From NCBI GenBank assembly GCA_030378105.1, contig JAUCGL010000015.1, forward strand, positions 1-51,732: DNA of 51,732 nucleotides, given 5' to 3'. The DNA comes from Candidatus Halobeggiatoa sp. HSG11 (GTDB lineage: Bacteria; Pseudomonadota; Gammaproteobacteria; Beggiatoales; Beggiatoaceae). Under the pieces are notes generated by a model. It made no database searches, was not told where the DNA came from, and was given only the letters and a program-made list of their open reading frames with translations. The position numbers and the translations under genes were made by a program. This document shows, one piece after another, positions 1 through 10,048 of the stretch (position 1 is its first letter; each line of letters opens with the position of its first letter).

Positions 1-267
1 AAATAGAGCATTTAATATTATAGATTAAAATATGGATTGTCAAAAAACTTATCATCAATACTCCGCCAACAATTTCCCCCTTATATAAAAAATATCTTGA
101 TTGAATCACTTATAACATATAGAATAAGAGTTAATAATAATTATTAATTATCAATGGTGAATTGTTAATTAAATTCAATATAAATATCAATTAATTATCT
201 ATTGTTATTGGTATCATATTAATCTTATAGAACTTAAAAAACTAGTCATAAAAAACGAGAATAACAA
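1..267. other. AT-rich intergenic region upstream of argS
   Basis: No gene is visible here. The stretch from about 134 to 220 is a very AT-rich string of AATTATTAATTA-type words. It resembles the DNA at about 4089-4165, so it is probably a diverged dispersed repeat. A TATCAT at about 212-217 could be a -10 box for argS, but no convincing -35 accompanies it. Confidence 0.5.
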
Positions 268-1989
268 TTGAAACAACATTTACAAAAATTATTTACTCAA
301 GCATTAGAACAATTACAAATTTCCCAAGATATTCGTTTGGAACGCACTCGTGATAACCAACATGGTGATTTTGCTTGTAATATCGCAATGGTCTTGGCTA
401 AAAAATTGCACAAAAAGCCACGAGATATCGCTACCTCAATAGTTGAAAAATTACCAAAAGATGATTTTATTGCTAAAGTGGAAATCGCCGGACCGGGATT
501 TATCAATATATTCTTAACTAAACAAGCTTATTATGCAACTATTGATGATATTCTTAGACTTAAAACAGAATATGGCAAAAATCAACTAGGTAATAATCAA
601 TCAGTATTAATAGAATTTGTCTCAGCTAATCCAACTGGCCCTTTACATGTTGGACATGGACGTGGAGCAGCTTATGGAGCAGCATTAGCAAATTTATTGC
701 AAACTGTTGGTTTTAAAGTACATAAAGAATATTATGTCAATGATGCTGGGCGGCAGATGGATATTTTGGCGGTGAGTGTTTGGTTACGTTATTTAGAATT
801 GTGTGACGAAACTATTGAATTTCCGGCTAATGGTTACCAAGGTGATTATATTTGGGATATTGCCGCAGATTTACATCGTAATCATGCCGCAATGTTTCAC
901 AAAAAAATTACAGAAATATTTGCAGATATTCCCCCTGATGAAAAAGATGGTGGTGATAAAGAGCTACATATTGATGGCTTGATTCAACGTAGTAAACAGT
1001 TATTAGAAAAAGATTACAAGATAGTGTTTAAGCAAGCACTTGATACTATTTTAGCTAATATTCGCCATGATTTAGAAAAGTTTGGAGTAGAATATGAAGA
1101 ATGGTTTCCAGAATCTAATCTAACTGATACCAATAAAGTTCAGCAAACTATCGACCAATTGCAAGCTGCTAATCATACTTATGAAAAAGATGGAGCTTTA
1201 TGGTTTAAAGCTAGTGACTTTGGAGATGAGAAAGACCGAGTTATAGTACGTGATAATGGTCAGTTCACTTATTTTGCTTCTGATATTGCTTATCATAAAA
1301 ATAAGTTAGAACGTGGCTTTGACCAACTAATTAATATTTGGGGTGCTGATCATCATGGTTATGTTCCAAGAGTTAAAACAGCCATGACTGCATTAGGCTA
1401 TAATGCCGAACAATTGACAGTGTTGTTAGTTCAGTTTGCTACCCTATATCGTGGTAAAGAACGCTTGCAAATGTCAACTCGCAGTGGTGAGTTCGTTACT
1501 TTACGGGAATTAAGAGAAGAAGTTGGACGTGATGCAGCGAGATTTTTTTATATTCAACGTAAGAGTGAGCAACATTTAAACTTTGATTTGGAGTTGGCGA
1601 AATCGCAAACTAATGAAAATCCAGTATATTATATTCAATATGCCCATGCAAGAATTTGTAGTGTGATGCGACAATTAACTGAACAAGGCCAAAGTTGGCA
1701 ACATAATAAATTAGCAAATTTGGAAACGGCTCATGAACAGGCTTTATTAGTGATGTTAGCACGTTATCCAGAGGTGATAGAAATGGCTGCTATTGCTCAT
1801 GAACCTCACCAGTTAACTTATTATTTACGTGAATTGGCCCAAAATTTTCATAGCTTTTATGATACTCACAAAATTTTAGTTACAGATAATGAATTACGTG
1901 ATGCTCGTTTAAGTTTAACTGCTGCGGTACAACAAATATTGCAAAATGGTTTAACTATCATAGGAGTGTCAGCACCAGAGGTAATGTAA
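268..1989 (+). CDS. argS: Arginyl-tRNA synthetase
   Basis: Cytoplasmic class I aminoacyl-tRNA synthetase that charges tRNA-Arg with arginine using ATP. The 573 residues are close to the usual ~577 of gammaproteobacterial ArgS. The N-terminal tRNA-recognition (Add-1) domain includes VEIAGPGFINIFL. The class I HIGH signature appears as HVGH within NPTGPLHVGHGRGAAYG, and the second signature is the degenerate MSTRSG typical of ArgRS. The C-terminal anticodon-binding domain ends in VSAPEVM, as in relatives. The start is TTG at 268, chosen because the N-terminus aligns there with the family; the upstream GAGA is a weak ribosome binding site. The next gene overlaps the stop codon by one base, so the two are probably cotranscribed. 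Confidence 0.97.
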   Translation: MKQHLQKLFTQALEQLQISQDIRLERTRDNQHGDFACNIAMVLAKKLHKKPRDIATSIVEKLPKDDFIAKVEIAGPGFINIFLTKQAYYATIDDILRLKTEYGKNQLGNNQSVLIEFVSANPTGPLHVGHGRGAAYGAALANLLQTVGFKVHKEYYVNDAGRQMDILAVSVWLRYLELCDETIEFPANGYQGDYIWDIAADLHRNHAAMFHKKITEIFADIPPDEKDGGDKELHIDGLIQRSKQLLEKDYKIVFKQALDTILANIRHDLEKFGVEYEEWFPESNLTDTNKVQQTIDQLQAANHTYEKDGALWFKASDFGDEKDRVIVRDNGQFTYFASDIAYHKNKLERGFDQLINIWGADHHGYVPRVKTAMTALGYNAEQLTVLLVQFATLYRGKERLQMSTRSGEFVTLRELREEVGRDAARFFYIQRKSEQHLNFDLELAKSQTNENPVYYIQYAHARICSVMRQLTEQGQSWQHNKLANLETAHEQALLVMLARYPEVIEMAAIAHEPHQLTYYLRELAQNFHSFYDTHKILVTDNELRDARLSLTAAVQQILQNGLTIIGVSAPEVM

Positions 1990-2747
1990 TGACTACAAAA
2001 AATAAACATTTACGTTCAAATTATGATTCTGCTGGTTGTCCACCCGGATGGGCATGGCTACTGGCTGGTATTATTATAGGTATTTTTATTTCTTTCCTTA
2101 TTTACCTGCGAGAATTTGCACCACATAGTTTGCCTCCAGAGCATACTAGAGTGGCACCAATAGCTGTGCCAGTATCAGCTTCTACAGAGAAAGAACCAAT
2201 TTCTCCTACAGACAAACCTTCTAATAAATTTGATTTTTATGACATATTGCCCGGTCATGAAATTAAAATACCAGCAAAAGATAGTATAGATGAAGAAGAA
2301 CCTTTGGAAGTAACTGTAGAAGGTAAATATTTATTACAAGTTGGTTTATTCCGTGACAAACAAGCAGCAGAAGGATTAAGAGATTACCTGTATTCACTTG
2401 GTATGCCAACTAAAGTTGTACAAGCACCATTTAGTAGTACTGAATACGGTTATCGAGTACAAGTCGGCCCATTTTCTAATTTAGAAAAACTTAATCGAAC
2501 TCGTTCTTTACTTACGGCAAATAATATTTCTAGTATTCTGCTGAAATACTCAGGTTCAGATGCTGAAGATGAGGAAGCAGAATTAATGAGAAAAATGCTA
2601 GAAACAGAACCAACAGAAGATGATTTGGTTACTGATGACAGTACAGAATGGAATGAGGAAGAATTGGAAGATGAAATTGATAAAGAATTGAAAATTAATG
2701 AAGAGTTAAATGATGAATTAGAGGATGAAATGGATGAAACTAATTAG
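1989..2747 (+). CDS. SPOR-domain membrane protein (FtsN/DedD-like)
   Basis: Bitopic inner-membrane protein predicted to bind denuded septal peptidoglycan through a periplasmic SPOR domain. A short basic N-terminus is followed by one transmembrane helix at about residues 20-41, a variable linker, and a SPOR domain at about 108-186 (YLLQVGLFRDKQAAEGLRDYL and YGYRVQVGPFSNLEKLNRTR regions). The tail after residue 190 is strikingly acidic, with runs of Glu and Asp. The start ATG overlaps the argS stop by one base. An argS-SPOR gene pair is also known from pseudomonads, which supports a cell-division or cell-wall role. The acidic tail is unusual for FtsN, so the exact ortholog is uncertain. Confidence 0.85.
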   Translation: MTTKNKHLRSNYDSAGCPPGWAWLLAGIIIGIFISFLIYLREFAPHSLPPEHTRVAPIAVPVSASTEKEPISPTDKPSNKFDFYDILPGHEIKIPAKDSIDEEEPLEVTVEGKYLLQVGLFRDKQAAEGLRDYLYSLGMPTKVVQAPFSSTEYGYRVQVGPFSNLEKLNRTRSLLTANNISSILLKYSGSDAEDEEAELMRKMLETEPTEDDLVTDDSTEWNEEELEDEIDKELKINEELNDELEDEMDETN

Positions 2748-2751
2748 ATAC

Positions 2752-2973
2752 TGAAGATAAGTGTTAATAACTGATGGTTGATGCAGAGAGCATTTTAATT
2801 AATTTGCGTTCCATAGGTTTCACCTATGGCTATTCATGTTCCACCCCGTTGGGGTTATTTATAATCCCGAAAGGATTGAATGTGAATAGCCACCGATGAA
2901 ATCGGTGGAATATAAAAACTTTCTGCGGTAAGCTCAGTTAGTTAAGTATATATACTTATTTAGGAAAAATGTC
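2752..2973. repeat. Palindromic MITE-like element, family 1, copy 1
   Basis: Fills most of the gap between the SPOR gene and the glycosyltransferase. It is a nested palindrome with three internal hairpins: CCATAGGTTTCACCTATGG, CCACCGATGAAATCGGTGG and a CCCCGTTGGGG core. The right edge reads TTATTTAGGAAAAATGTC followed by TA, matching the terminal inverted repeat of the complete copy at 19051-19266. The left edge (AACTGATGGTTGATGCAGAGAGC) matches the inner part of the other copies, but the outermost bases have diverged. Orientation is opposite to copies 2 and 3. Confidence 0.8.
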
Positions 2974-3038
2974 TAGTCTTAAAGACTCCAAAATAATTGT
3001 GAGAATATTTTTATATCAAACATTGCTTACCTTAAAAT

Positions 3039-4088
3039 ATGTCTACTAAAAGCTTAACTTGGTCTGTAGTTATTCCTACTTACAAAAGGCAAGAAGTGCT
3101 GTTAAAATGTTTGCGTTTTGCGGCCCAACAAACTTTGCCAGCTAAAGAAATTATCGTTGTTGATGCAAGCCCTGAATGGGAAACAACCAAAAATATTGTG
3201 GAACAAGAACTGATGGCAAAATATCCACAAATAAGTTGGTTATATGTAAAAGCAGATTATGCTTCTTCGGCAACCCAACGTAATCAAGGAATTAAACTTA
3301 ATAATGCGGATGTTGTTTTTTTGATTGATGATGATTCTTTTATGTATCCTAATTGTGCCAAAGAAGTAGTTAAAATCTATGCTCAGGATACTTATCATAA
3401 AGTTGCCGGCGTTATGCCAAAATTAGAAGCTTTACCGCCGGATGTAAAAATTAATCAGGTAGCTAAATCATCAAATATTAATTTCAAAATAATAACCATT
3501 AAATTACGAGCATTAGCAAAGAGAATTATTGGAGACGATGATATTTTTATTCCGTATGATTTTTCCTTTCCCAAATATTCTTTACCAACAGAACTAACAG
3601 TTAATGCTCATCCAGTACCTATGATTCACGGTGCAAGAATGAGTTACCGTAAAGAAATTTTGCAGCAAATAAAATTTGATGAAACTTTAAGGCGTTACGC
3701 TGTTAATGAAGATAATGATGTATGTTATAGAGCTTCTCGAATAGGTATGTTATTACATGCTTTGGATGCTCAAATTTTCCATTTACAACATACTAATAGC
3801 CGTTTATCACGTTTAACAACCACTGCTTTATGGGGTCTTAATCAAACTGTGTTGCATCGATTTCATAATAATGATATTGAACGATTTAAAACTGATTTTA
3901 GCAAATTGCTATGGAAGCGTCTGTTAACACAAACTATCAAAGATATATTAGATAGGCGTTGGAGTTTACCATCAACCAGAGGAATATTATTTGCTATGCG
4001 AAACTATAAACAAATTTTAGCTAAAACACCAGCAGAATTACGTTCTTGGTATCCAAAATTTCAACAAACATTATTGGATAGAGATTAA
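3039..4088 (+). CDS. Family 2 glycosyltransferase
   Basis: GT-A fold, nucleotide-sugar-dependent glycosyltransferase, probably acting on the cytoplasmic face of the membrane in surface polysaccharide or glycolipid synthesis. The N-terminus has the family opening WSVVIPTYKRQEVLLKCL. The metal/nucleotide-binding acidic motif is at about residues 94-100 (VVFLIDDDSF). An ED-containing motif near residue 228 (VNEDNDVCYRA) resembles the catalytic-base region. No transmembrane helix or signal peptide is seen. At 349 residues it has the expected length. The downstream membrane glycosyltransferase at 4441 may belong to the same pathway, although a repeat element separates them. Donor and acceptor cannot be read from the sequence. 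Confidence 0.88.
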   Translation: MSTKSLTWSVVIPTYKRQEVLLKCLRFAAQQTLPAKEIIVVDASPEWETTKNIVEQELMAKYPQISWLYVKADYASSATQRNQGIKLNNADVVFLIDDDSFMYPNCAKEVVKIYAQDTYHKVAGVMPKLEALPPDVKINQVAKSSNINFKIITIKLRALAKRIIGDDDIFIPYDFSFPKYSLPTELTVNAHPVPMIHGARMSYRKEILQQIKFDETLRRYAVNEDNDVCYRASRIGMLLHALDAQIFHLQHTNSRLSRLTTTALWGLNQTVLHRFHNNDIERFKTDFSKLLWKRLLTQTIKDILDRRWSLPSTRGILFAMRNYKQILAKTPAELRSWYPKFQQTLLDRD

Positions 4089-4230
4089 GAATTAATTATA
4101 GCAATTATTAATTATGAATGGTTAATTATTAATTAAATTCTACAAAAAATATCAATTATTTATTTTGTATTACTGTAATCTATTTAATCAGGAAATGCTA
4201 TAACTGCTCACCTTCACCTAACTAACTATT
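4089..4230. other. AT-rich spacer similar to the window start
   Basis: No gene is seen. The stretch 4100-4165 resembles about 134-200 (both contain ATTAATTAAATTC and AATATCAATTA words), suggesting a diverged short dispersed repeat. Confidence 0.4.
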
Positions 4231-4420
4231 GACTTAAATAACTGATGGTTAATGCAGAGAGCTTTTATATTCCACCGATTCCATCGGTGGCTATTCACAT
4301 TTAATCCTTTCAGGATATAACAACCACCCTAACGGGGTGAAACATGGATAGCCATAAATGAAACCTATGGAATACAAATTAATTAAAATGCTCTCAGCGT
4401 TAATCATCAGTTAAATAAAA
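4231..4420. repeat. Palindromic MITE-like element, family 1, copy 2
   Basis: Inverted terminal segments AAATAACTGATGGTTAATGC and GCGTTAATCATCAGTTAAAT enclose the same internal hairpins as the copies at 2752 and 19051: CCACCGATTCCATCGGTGG, CCCTAACGGGG and a degenerate CCATAAATGAAACCTATGG. The outer GACATNTTTCC terminus is missing. It lies immediately upstream of the gene at 4441 and may supply its leader. Confidence 0.8.
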
Positions 4421-4440
4421 AGAACTTTAACTAAATATTT

Positions 4441-5973
4441 ATGAAAAAAAATTTTATTATACTTATCATTATATTAATCGGTACTGGCCTATTTTCTCGT
4501 TTAGAGCCATTATTTGATGAACAACGTATGCTTAAAACTGTCTCTGAAGATGGTTATCTGATGATGACAATTGCCAGAAATATGGCTCTCGGTTTAAGTA
4601 TGAGTACTGCTGAAGGAACTATACCAACTAATGGAACCCAACCTTTAACAACTTTTTTATGGGCTGGAGTGTATTGGTTAGAAAATGGCGATAAAGTTGG
4701 CTCCATATTCTGGATTACAATATTAGAATTTTTAATTGCTACTTTGGCAGCTTTTTTATTATGGCGATTTGGATTATCTTTACTGAAAGAACGACCTAAC
4801 CATAACTATATTTCCAGTTTAGCAGCAGCCACTTGGTATGCTAGTCCTTTCATTTCTAATCACACTATGAATGGATTGGAAACTGGATTTTATGGATTAA
4901 TGGCTATATTAGCAGTCATGATTGTAATTGGTAGAACTAAACCTTGGACTTTTAGTTACTCAATTTTGTTGGGAGCTTTTTTAGGATTAGTATTCTGGAC
5001 TCGTAATGATGCCAGCTTTTTAATCTTAGCTATTTGTTTACTCCATTTATTCATGGGAGAAAATAAATTTTGGCAACGATTTTGGCAAGTTAATATCATG
5101 GGTATAACTTCAATTTTAGTAGCCACACCTTGGCTAATTTATAATAAATTAAATTTTGGTAGTATAATGCCAATAAGCGGTCAAGCCCAAGCCTTAACAG
5201 CAGAATTAGGTCAAAATTTATCCGCTTTACCACCAATATTAGTAGAATATTTTTTCGTTTTTTTACCAATACCCAATAGTTTACAAAAACTTTCACCAGT
5301 CATTCTACTCTGTGTTGCCATATTAATAGGAATTTTCTTCATATTATTACGCTTATGGCCATGTTTACGTCTCCAAGAACGCCGTCTATTTATGTTAACT
5401 GCTGTTTATATAACTGGATTTAGCCTATTCTATGGTTTATACTTTGGAGCAGCTCATTTTTTAAGCCGCTATTTCTTTCCATTATCACCGTTTTTAGCAT
5501 TGTTATGGGCTGGTATAGTTGTCTGGGCATGGCAATATATTCCTTGGCAAAAATTAAAATATTTAGCAGCAATATTGTTTATAGCTATAATTCTTGGCTT
5601 ATTTATGCGAAATCACCTGCATAGAAATAGTCATCAACATTTTCAAGTTAAAGAATGGGTTGAGCAAAATATACCTGCTGAAACTTGGATAGCTGCGGTT
5701 CAAACTGGAACTTTGGGTTATTTTCATGATCGGACGATTAATTTAGATGGCAAGGTTAATCCAGAAGCTTTGGAAGCTCGTAAACAAAGACAAGTATTTC
5801 AATATATTTTAGATAGAAAAATTGAATATTTGGTTGATTGGGTCGGACTTGCCGAATGGGTTGAGAAACCACATGGTAAAGAATCAGTTGTACTTAAAAA
5901 CTATTTTGAATTGTTGGTGAAAGATTCTAAGCAAAATTTGGCAGTATTACGTAGAAAGAATTCCGAACTCTAA
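4441..5973 (+). CDS. Multi-spanning GT-C (ArnT/PMT-like) glycosyltransferase
   Basis: Integral membrane protein of 510 residues with about ten to twelve hydrophobic helices. After the first helix comes an extracytoplasmic loop rich in acidic residues (EDGYLMMTIARNMALG), in the position of the catalytic Asp/Glu loop of GT-C enzymes that use polyprenyl-phosphate sugars. The last ~90 residues form a soluble periplasmic tail. The family is inferred from topology and the loop; no strict diagnostic motif beyond that is visible. It likely transfers sugars to a lipid-linked glycan, lipid A or protein outside the cytoplasmic membrane. It may work with the GT2 enzyme at 3039. A hairpin at 5982 probably ends its transcript. 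Confidence 0.75.
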   Translation: MKKNFIILIIILIGTGLFSRLEPLFDEQRMLKTVSEDGYLMMTIARNMALGLSMSTAEGTIPTNGTQPLTTFLWAGVYWLENGDKVGSIFWITILEFLIATLAAFLLWRFGLSLLKERPNHNYISSLAAATWYASPFISNHTMNGLETGFYGLMAILAVMIVIGRTKPWTFSYSILLGAFLGLVFWTRNDASFLILAICLLHLFMGENKFWQRFWQVNIMGITSILVATPWLIYNKLNFGSIMPISGQAQALTAELGQNLSALPPILVEYFFVFLPIPNSLQKLSPVILLCVAILIGIFFILLRLWPCLRLQERRLFMLTAVYITGFSLFYGLYFGAAHFLSRYFFPLSPFLALLWAGIVVWAWQYIPWQKLKYLAAILFIAIILGLFMRNHLHRNSHQHFQVKEWVEQNIPAETWIAAVQTGTLGYFHDRTINLDGKVNPEALEARKQRQVFQYILDRKIEYLVDWVGLAEWVEKPHGKESVVLKNYFELLVKDSKQNLAVLRRKNSEL

Positions 5974-5981
5974 GACCAGAG

Positions 5982-6020
5982 ACCTGACAGGTTTCGGAAA
6001 CCCGTCAGGTTTTAAATTTT
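5982..6020 (+). terminator. Candidate rho-independent terminator
   Basis: Stem ACCTGAC/GTCAGGT with an inner GGTTT/AAACC stem and a CGG loop (5982-6010) is followed by TTTAAATTTT. It sits ten bases after the stop of the membrane glycosyltransferase. The hairpin also resembles the AAACCTGC...GCAGGTTT repeats at 9884, 35687 and 40711, so it may be a repeat used as a terminator. Confidence 0.6.
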
Positions 6021-6048
6021 GAACTCCTAACCTCTCAAGGAAACAATT

Positions 6049-6357
6049 ATGTTAAAACCTGTATTTTGTATTTTACTATTAATTAGTTCGTCAGTATTTG
6101 CTCGCCCAGAGATAATTAAGGAAGGCATTTTATACTATTCAGATGACTTTTTCCAAACTGGTATTGTTAAAGATATTATTGCAGAAAAAAATTACGAAGA
6201 AGTGTATCAATTTTATACTTATTATGAAGTTATTTATGATGCTGAAGAAAGGGTTAAAGTGTTCAAAGAGTATAAAAAAGGTGAAGTTATTTTTGAGGAA
6301 CATTACCAATATGCAGAAGACGGAACAGTTACTGCTGAGAAGGTGGTTGGGGAATGA
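6049..6357 (+). CDS. Small secreted protein of unknown function
   Basis: A 102-residue protein with a clear Sec signal peptide (MLKPVFCILLLISSSVFA, cleavage after about residue 18). The mature part is rich in Tyr, Glu and Lys, with repeated beta-strand-like segments (GILYYSD, YQFYTYYEVIYD, KEYKKGEVIFEEHYQY). The pattern faintly recalls YwqK/MORN-type beta-hairpin repeats, but too weakly to assign. It is preceded by CAAGGAAACAATT, a reasonable ribosome binding site. No operon partner is apparent, since a terminator-like hairpin lies upstream and a palindrome downstream. Function unknown. Confidence 0.65.
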   Translation: MLKPVFCILLLISSSVFARPEIIKEGILYYSDDFFQTGIVKDIIAEKNYEEVYQFYTYYEVIYDAEERVKVFKEYKKGEVIFEEHYQYAEDGTVTAEKVVGE

Positions 6358-6360
6358 AAA

Positions 6361-6481
6361 TTTTAAGGAGTTCAAAGCGAAGCTTTGTTGGTAAACAATT
6401 TTAACATTTATTAAATCAGCTATTGTCAACGTATTTAAAATAACTTAAGAACATACAAAGCTTTGCTTTGGACTCCAACTT
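6361..6481. repeat. Inverted-repeat element between the small secreted protein and argB
   Basis: The arm at 6361-6387 (TTAAGGAGTTCAAAGCGAAG...) is complementary, with few mismatches, to the arm at 6455-6481 (ACAAAGCTTTGCTTTGGACT...). About 70 AT-rich bases separate them. The left arm starts right after the stop codon at 6357, so the transcript could fold into a long hairpin. No coding content is seen. Confidence 0.65.
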
Positions 6482-6608
6482 AATGATTCATATTCAACAG
6501 ATTATTTATAATATGTAGTTCTATGTTAAGGAAAAATGTCTATTGTCAAGCTAAAATGTTTATCTAAAATATTGTAAGACTCCCCCTCTGTGCAGAATCA
6601 GCATGTTT

Positions 6609-6617
6609 TGGTATAAT
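6609..6617 (+). promoter_or_regulatory. Extended -10 promoter of argB
   Basis: TGGTATAAT is a perfect TGnTATAAT extended -10 element, about 35 bases upstream of the argB ATG at 6652. The -35 region (TGTGCA at 6589) is poor, as expected for an extended -10 promoter. No ARG box could be recognised with confidence. Confidence 0.6.
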
Positions 6618-6645
6618 ATATCAATTATCACTACTTAATATCTGA

Positions 6646-7545
<900 letters not shown>

Positions 7546-7756
7546 ATAAAGATATTAACTAAGTTAAGGAATGTTTTTTGCTGCATTAAGGAATATACAT
7601 GAAATAATATCAATAATTTTAACTATCCGGTCCTTCCTTAATTTAGGATGGGTGTTTCCTTTCCAAAAAGGATAGAGGTAGGTTATTGAAGTTATTTCAT
7701 AATATTTCTTAAGTTTCTCATGCTACTCAACTATTTTAAAGAAAAGGTTTAGGAAA
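7546..7756. repeat. Inverted-repeat intergenic element upstream of the Sel1 gene
   Basis: The segment CATGAAATAATATCAATAA at 7598-7616 is complementary, with two mismatches, to TTATTGAAGTTATTTCATA at 7684-7702. They enclose a purine/pyrimidine block containing TCCTTCCTTAATTTAGGATG. The words ACTAAGTTAAGGAATG near 7558 resemble the ends of the 115-bp element at 23031. No gene is present. Confidence 0.5.
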
Positions 7757-9142
7757 ATGTTTAACAAAATATTAATAGCCATCATTATTATATCAGCCGG
7801 TATAGCTGCATATTGGTATTATAGTGGCAATGTCGGCAATAATTTTGAACGTGGTATGGTGCATTATAACAATAAAAATTATACTAAAGCTATTCAACTG
7901 TTTAAAAAAGATACTGATAATGCTAATGCTCAAAACCAACTTGGAATGATGTATTACAATGGAATAGGGGTTGAAAAAAATCCAATAACAGCTTCTTTAT
8001 GGTATCACAAAGCAGCAGCTCGTAATATAGCGGATGCCCAAAATATGCTTGGCATAATGTATAAAAATGGCGAAGGAGTAGTACAAGATCGGGAGCGATC
8101 AGAACAATGGTTTTTAAGTGCTTCTAATCGAGGGCATATTGAAGCTCAAGCTAATTTAGGAGAACTATATTTAGTTGGTATTACTAAGGATTTTTTGAAA
8201 GCTGAAAAATGGAATCGGCAAGCTGCCACCCTTGGTAATTCAAAGGCTCAACATAATCTTGGCATAATGTATGAAACTGGACAAGGAGTTAAACAAAATC
8301 TCAAAGTAGCATTGCATTGGTTCCAAAAAGCAATAGCTAATAAATATGCTCCGGCTCAAACTAGTTTAGGTAAATTATATTATGATGGCAAAGGTGTTGC
8401 CCAAGACATAGTTAAAGCATCACAATGGTATCAAAAAGCTGCTGCTAATGAAGATGCAAGAGGTCAATTTTATTTAGGAGCAATGTATTATCAAGGTGAA
8501 CCAGTTGAACAAAATTTTGAACAAGCTGTTATGTGGTTTAATAAAGCAGCCGATCAAAACTATCCAGCAGCTCAAAATGCTTTAGGTAGTATGTATTTGA
8601 GTGGCAATGGTGTAGAACAAGATTTTAATCAAGCAATTCAATGGTATAATAAATCTGCAAATCAAAATTATGCTAAAGCTCAACTGAATTTAGGCATGAT
8701 GTATGAGGATGGACAAGGGGTAACGCAAGATATTGTTAAAGCGGCTGAATGGTATCGTAAGTCTGCTCAACATAATTTAGCTGAAAGTCAATTTAAACTT
8801 GGTTTAATGTATTATGATGGCTTAGGATTACCACAAAATTTATCTGAAGCAGTTATATGGTTTAAAAAAGCTGCTGAACAAGAACATGATAAAGCTCAAA
8901 ATAATTTAGGCTTGATGTATTATGAAGGTGATGGTGTAGCTCAGGATTTGACTAAAGCAGCCGAATGGTATCAAAAAGCTGCTTTGCAAAATAACGTTGA
9001 TGCTCAGGTTAATTTAGCTGTTATGTATAAAAAAGGCCAAGGAGTATCTAAAGATTTGGATAAAGCAAAATCATGGTTAATAAAAGCTACAGAACAAGGT
9101 GATGAGTATGCTCAAGATGAACTGGATAAATTACAACAATAA
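7757..9142 (+). CDS. Membrane-anchored Sel1-repeat (TPR-like) protein
   Basis: A 461-residue protein with one N-terminal hydrophobic segment (about residues 4-22, an uncleaved anchor or signal peptide). About eleven Sel1-like repeats of 36 residues follow. Each has the pattern A-x2-LG-x-MY-x2-G-x-GV-x2-D-x3-A-x2-WY-x-KAA. Examples are AQNMLGIMYKNGEGVVQDRE and AQLNLGMMYEDGQGVTQDIV. Such alpha-solenoids serve as protein-protein scaffolds, often in the periplasm. The repeats are very regular, suggesting recent internal duplication. The cytochrome gene begins 24 bases after the stop, so the two probably share a transcript; whether the scaffold serves cytochrome assembly is inference. Confidence 0.9.
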   Translation: MFNKILIAIIIISAGIAAYWYYSGNVGNNFERGMVHYNNKNYTKAIQLFKKDTDNANAQNQLGMMYYNGIGVEKNPITASLWYHKAAARNIADAQNMLGIMYKNGEGVVQDRERSEQWFLSASNRGHIEAQANLGELYLVGITKDFLKAEKWNRQAATLGNSKAQHNLGIMYETGQGVKQNLKVALHWFQKAIANKYAPAQTSLGKLYYDGKGVAQDIVKASQWYQKAAANEDARGQFYLGAMYYQGEPVEQNFEQAVMWFNKAADQNYPAAQNALGSMYLSGNGVEQDFNQAIQWYNKSANQNYAKAQLNLGMMYEDGQGVTQDIVKAAEWYRKSAQHNLAESQFKLGLMYYDGLGLPQNLSEAVIWFKKAAEQEHDKAQNNLGLMYYEGDGVAQDLTKAAEWYQKAALQNNVDAQVNLAVMYKKGQGVSKDLDKAKSWLIKATEQGDEYAQDELDKLQQ

Positions 9143-9166
9143 TTTTAACTTAACAGAGATTGAAAA

Positions 9167-9826
9167 ATGAATATAGTTACTCTGGGTTTTGCCGTGCTTT
9201 TGACTAGTACTAATGGTATGGCTCAAGAAAATTTACAGACAATACAAACAGTTAGTCATAAAGGTGATAAAACTGAGCATAATGGTGCAAAATTGTATGT
9301 GGATAAAGGCTGTGTTGCTTGTCATGGTAAAAATGGTAATGTTCCGACTCAACTGCAATACCCCAAATTGGCCGGGCAAAATAAAGAATATATTATTGCT
9401 CAGATAGATGATATTAAAAATGGTTTGCGTACTAACGGCCATAGTATTGTTATGCGAGGTACTATCATAGTTGATAAGCATGAAATGGGAATAATTGCTG
9501 AATGGCTCGAATCATTGCCAGTAAATATTATTGAGGAGAATTTCAAAAATACTAAAGGTGCTGAGTTATTTAAAAGTAAATCTTGCAATATCTGTCACGG
9601 CGATGATACGCAAAGTCCAAGTTTATCAGTTTATCCTAAGCTTGCAGGCCAAAATAAAATTTATTCACTTACCCAAATGAAAGACATTAAAAGTGGTGAA
9701 CGTAACAATGGTAACAGTGCTGCTATGCAAGGTATTTTACATGACTTAACTGAACAAGAAATGGCAATACTTGCTGAATGGCTGGAATCTGTGACTGAAA
9801 ATGAATTAAGTTTAGCTGATAAATAA
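9167..9826 (+). CDS. Cytochrome c4-like diheme c-type cytochrome
   Basis: Periplasmic electron carrier of 219 residues. A signal peptide (about residues 1-19, ending GMAQ) precedes two homologous domains. Each domain has one haem-attachment motif: CVACH at about residue 49 and CNICH at about 143. After each haem comes the c4/c554 family signature YPKLAGQNK and a Gln/Lys helix with KxGxR (IDDIKNGLRTN, MKDIKSGERNN). The axial Met is supplied by segments such as SIVMRGT and SAAMQGI. Typical role: transfer of electrons from the bc1 complex or sulphur/nitrogen oxidation to terminal oxidases. It lies 24 bases after the Sel1 gene. Its specific partner is not evident. Confidence 0.92.
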   Translation: MNIVTLGFAVLLTSTNGMAQENLQTIQTVSHKGDKTEHNGAKLYVDKGCVACHGKNGNVPTQLQYPKLAGQNKEYIIAQIDDIKNGLRTNGHSIVMRGTIIVDKHEMGIIAEWLESLPVNIIEENFKNTKGAELFKSKSCNICHGDDTQSPSLSVYPKLAGQNKIYSLTQMKDIKSGERNNGNSAAMQGILHDLTEQEMAILAEWLESVTENELSLADK

Positions 9827-9883
9827 GTGAATATTCAAACCGGCTAGATTTTTTACAACCTTATAGATATTCATTAAAATATA

Positions 9884-9955
9884 TTCGTGTGAAACCTGCG
9901 AAGTTTTGGAAACCTCGTAGGTTTGTAGTGAAATTATTTATCTGAAAAACTATAG
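9884..9955 (+). repeat. Dispersed palindromic repeat, family 3, copy a
   Basis: Contains GTGAAACCTGCG...CTCGTAGGTTT (an imperfect hairpin) and ends TTTATCTGAAAAACTATAG. Near-identical copies occur at 35687-35756 (same strand) and 40711-40784 (opposite strand). A diverged copy at 39230-39310 has the terminal word at both ends. It lies between the cytochrome and WecG-like genes. Confidence 0.85.
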
Positions 9956-10048
9956 TCGGATTTTATTAAGTTCTCATTTCCATTAAATATTGTCTGAACC
10001 CCAAAATGACTATCAATCCATTATTACCTAATTATCTATTTAACAAAT

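Noticed and set aside
6049-6357. YwqK/MORN-repeat antitoxin
   Set aside because: Only a loose Tyr/Gly/Glu strand pattern is present; the MORN consensus is not met.
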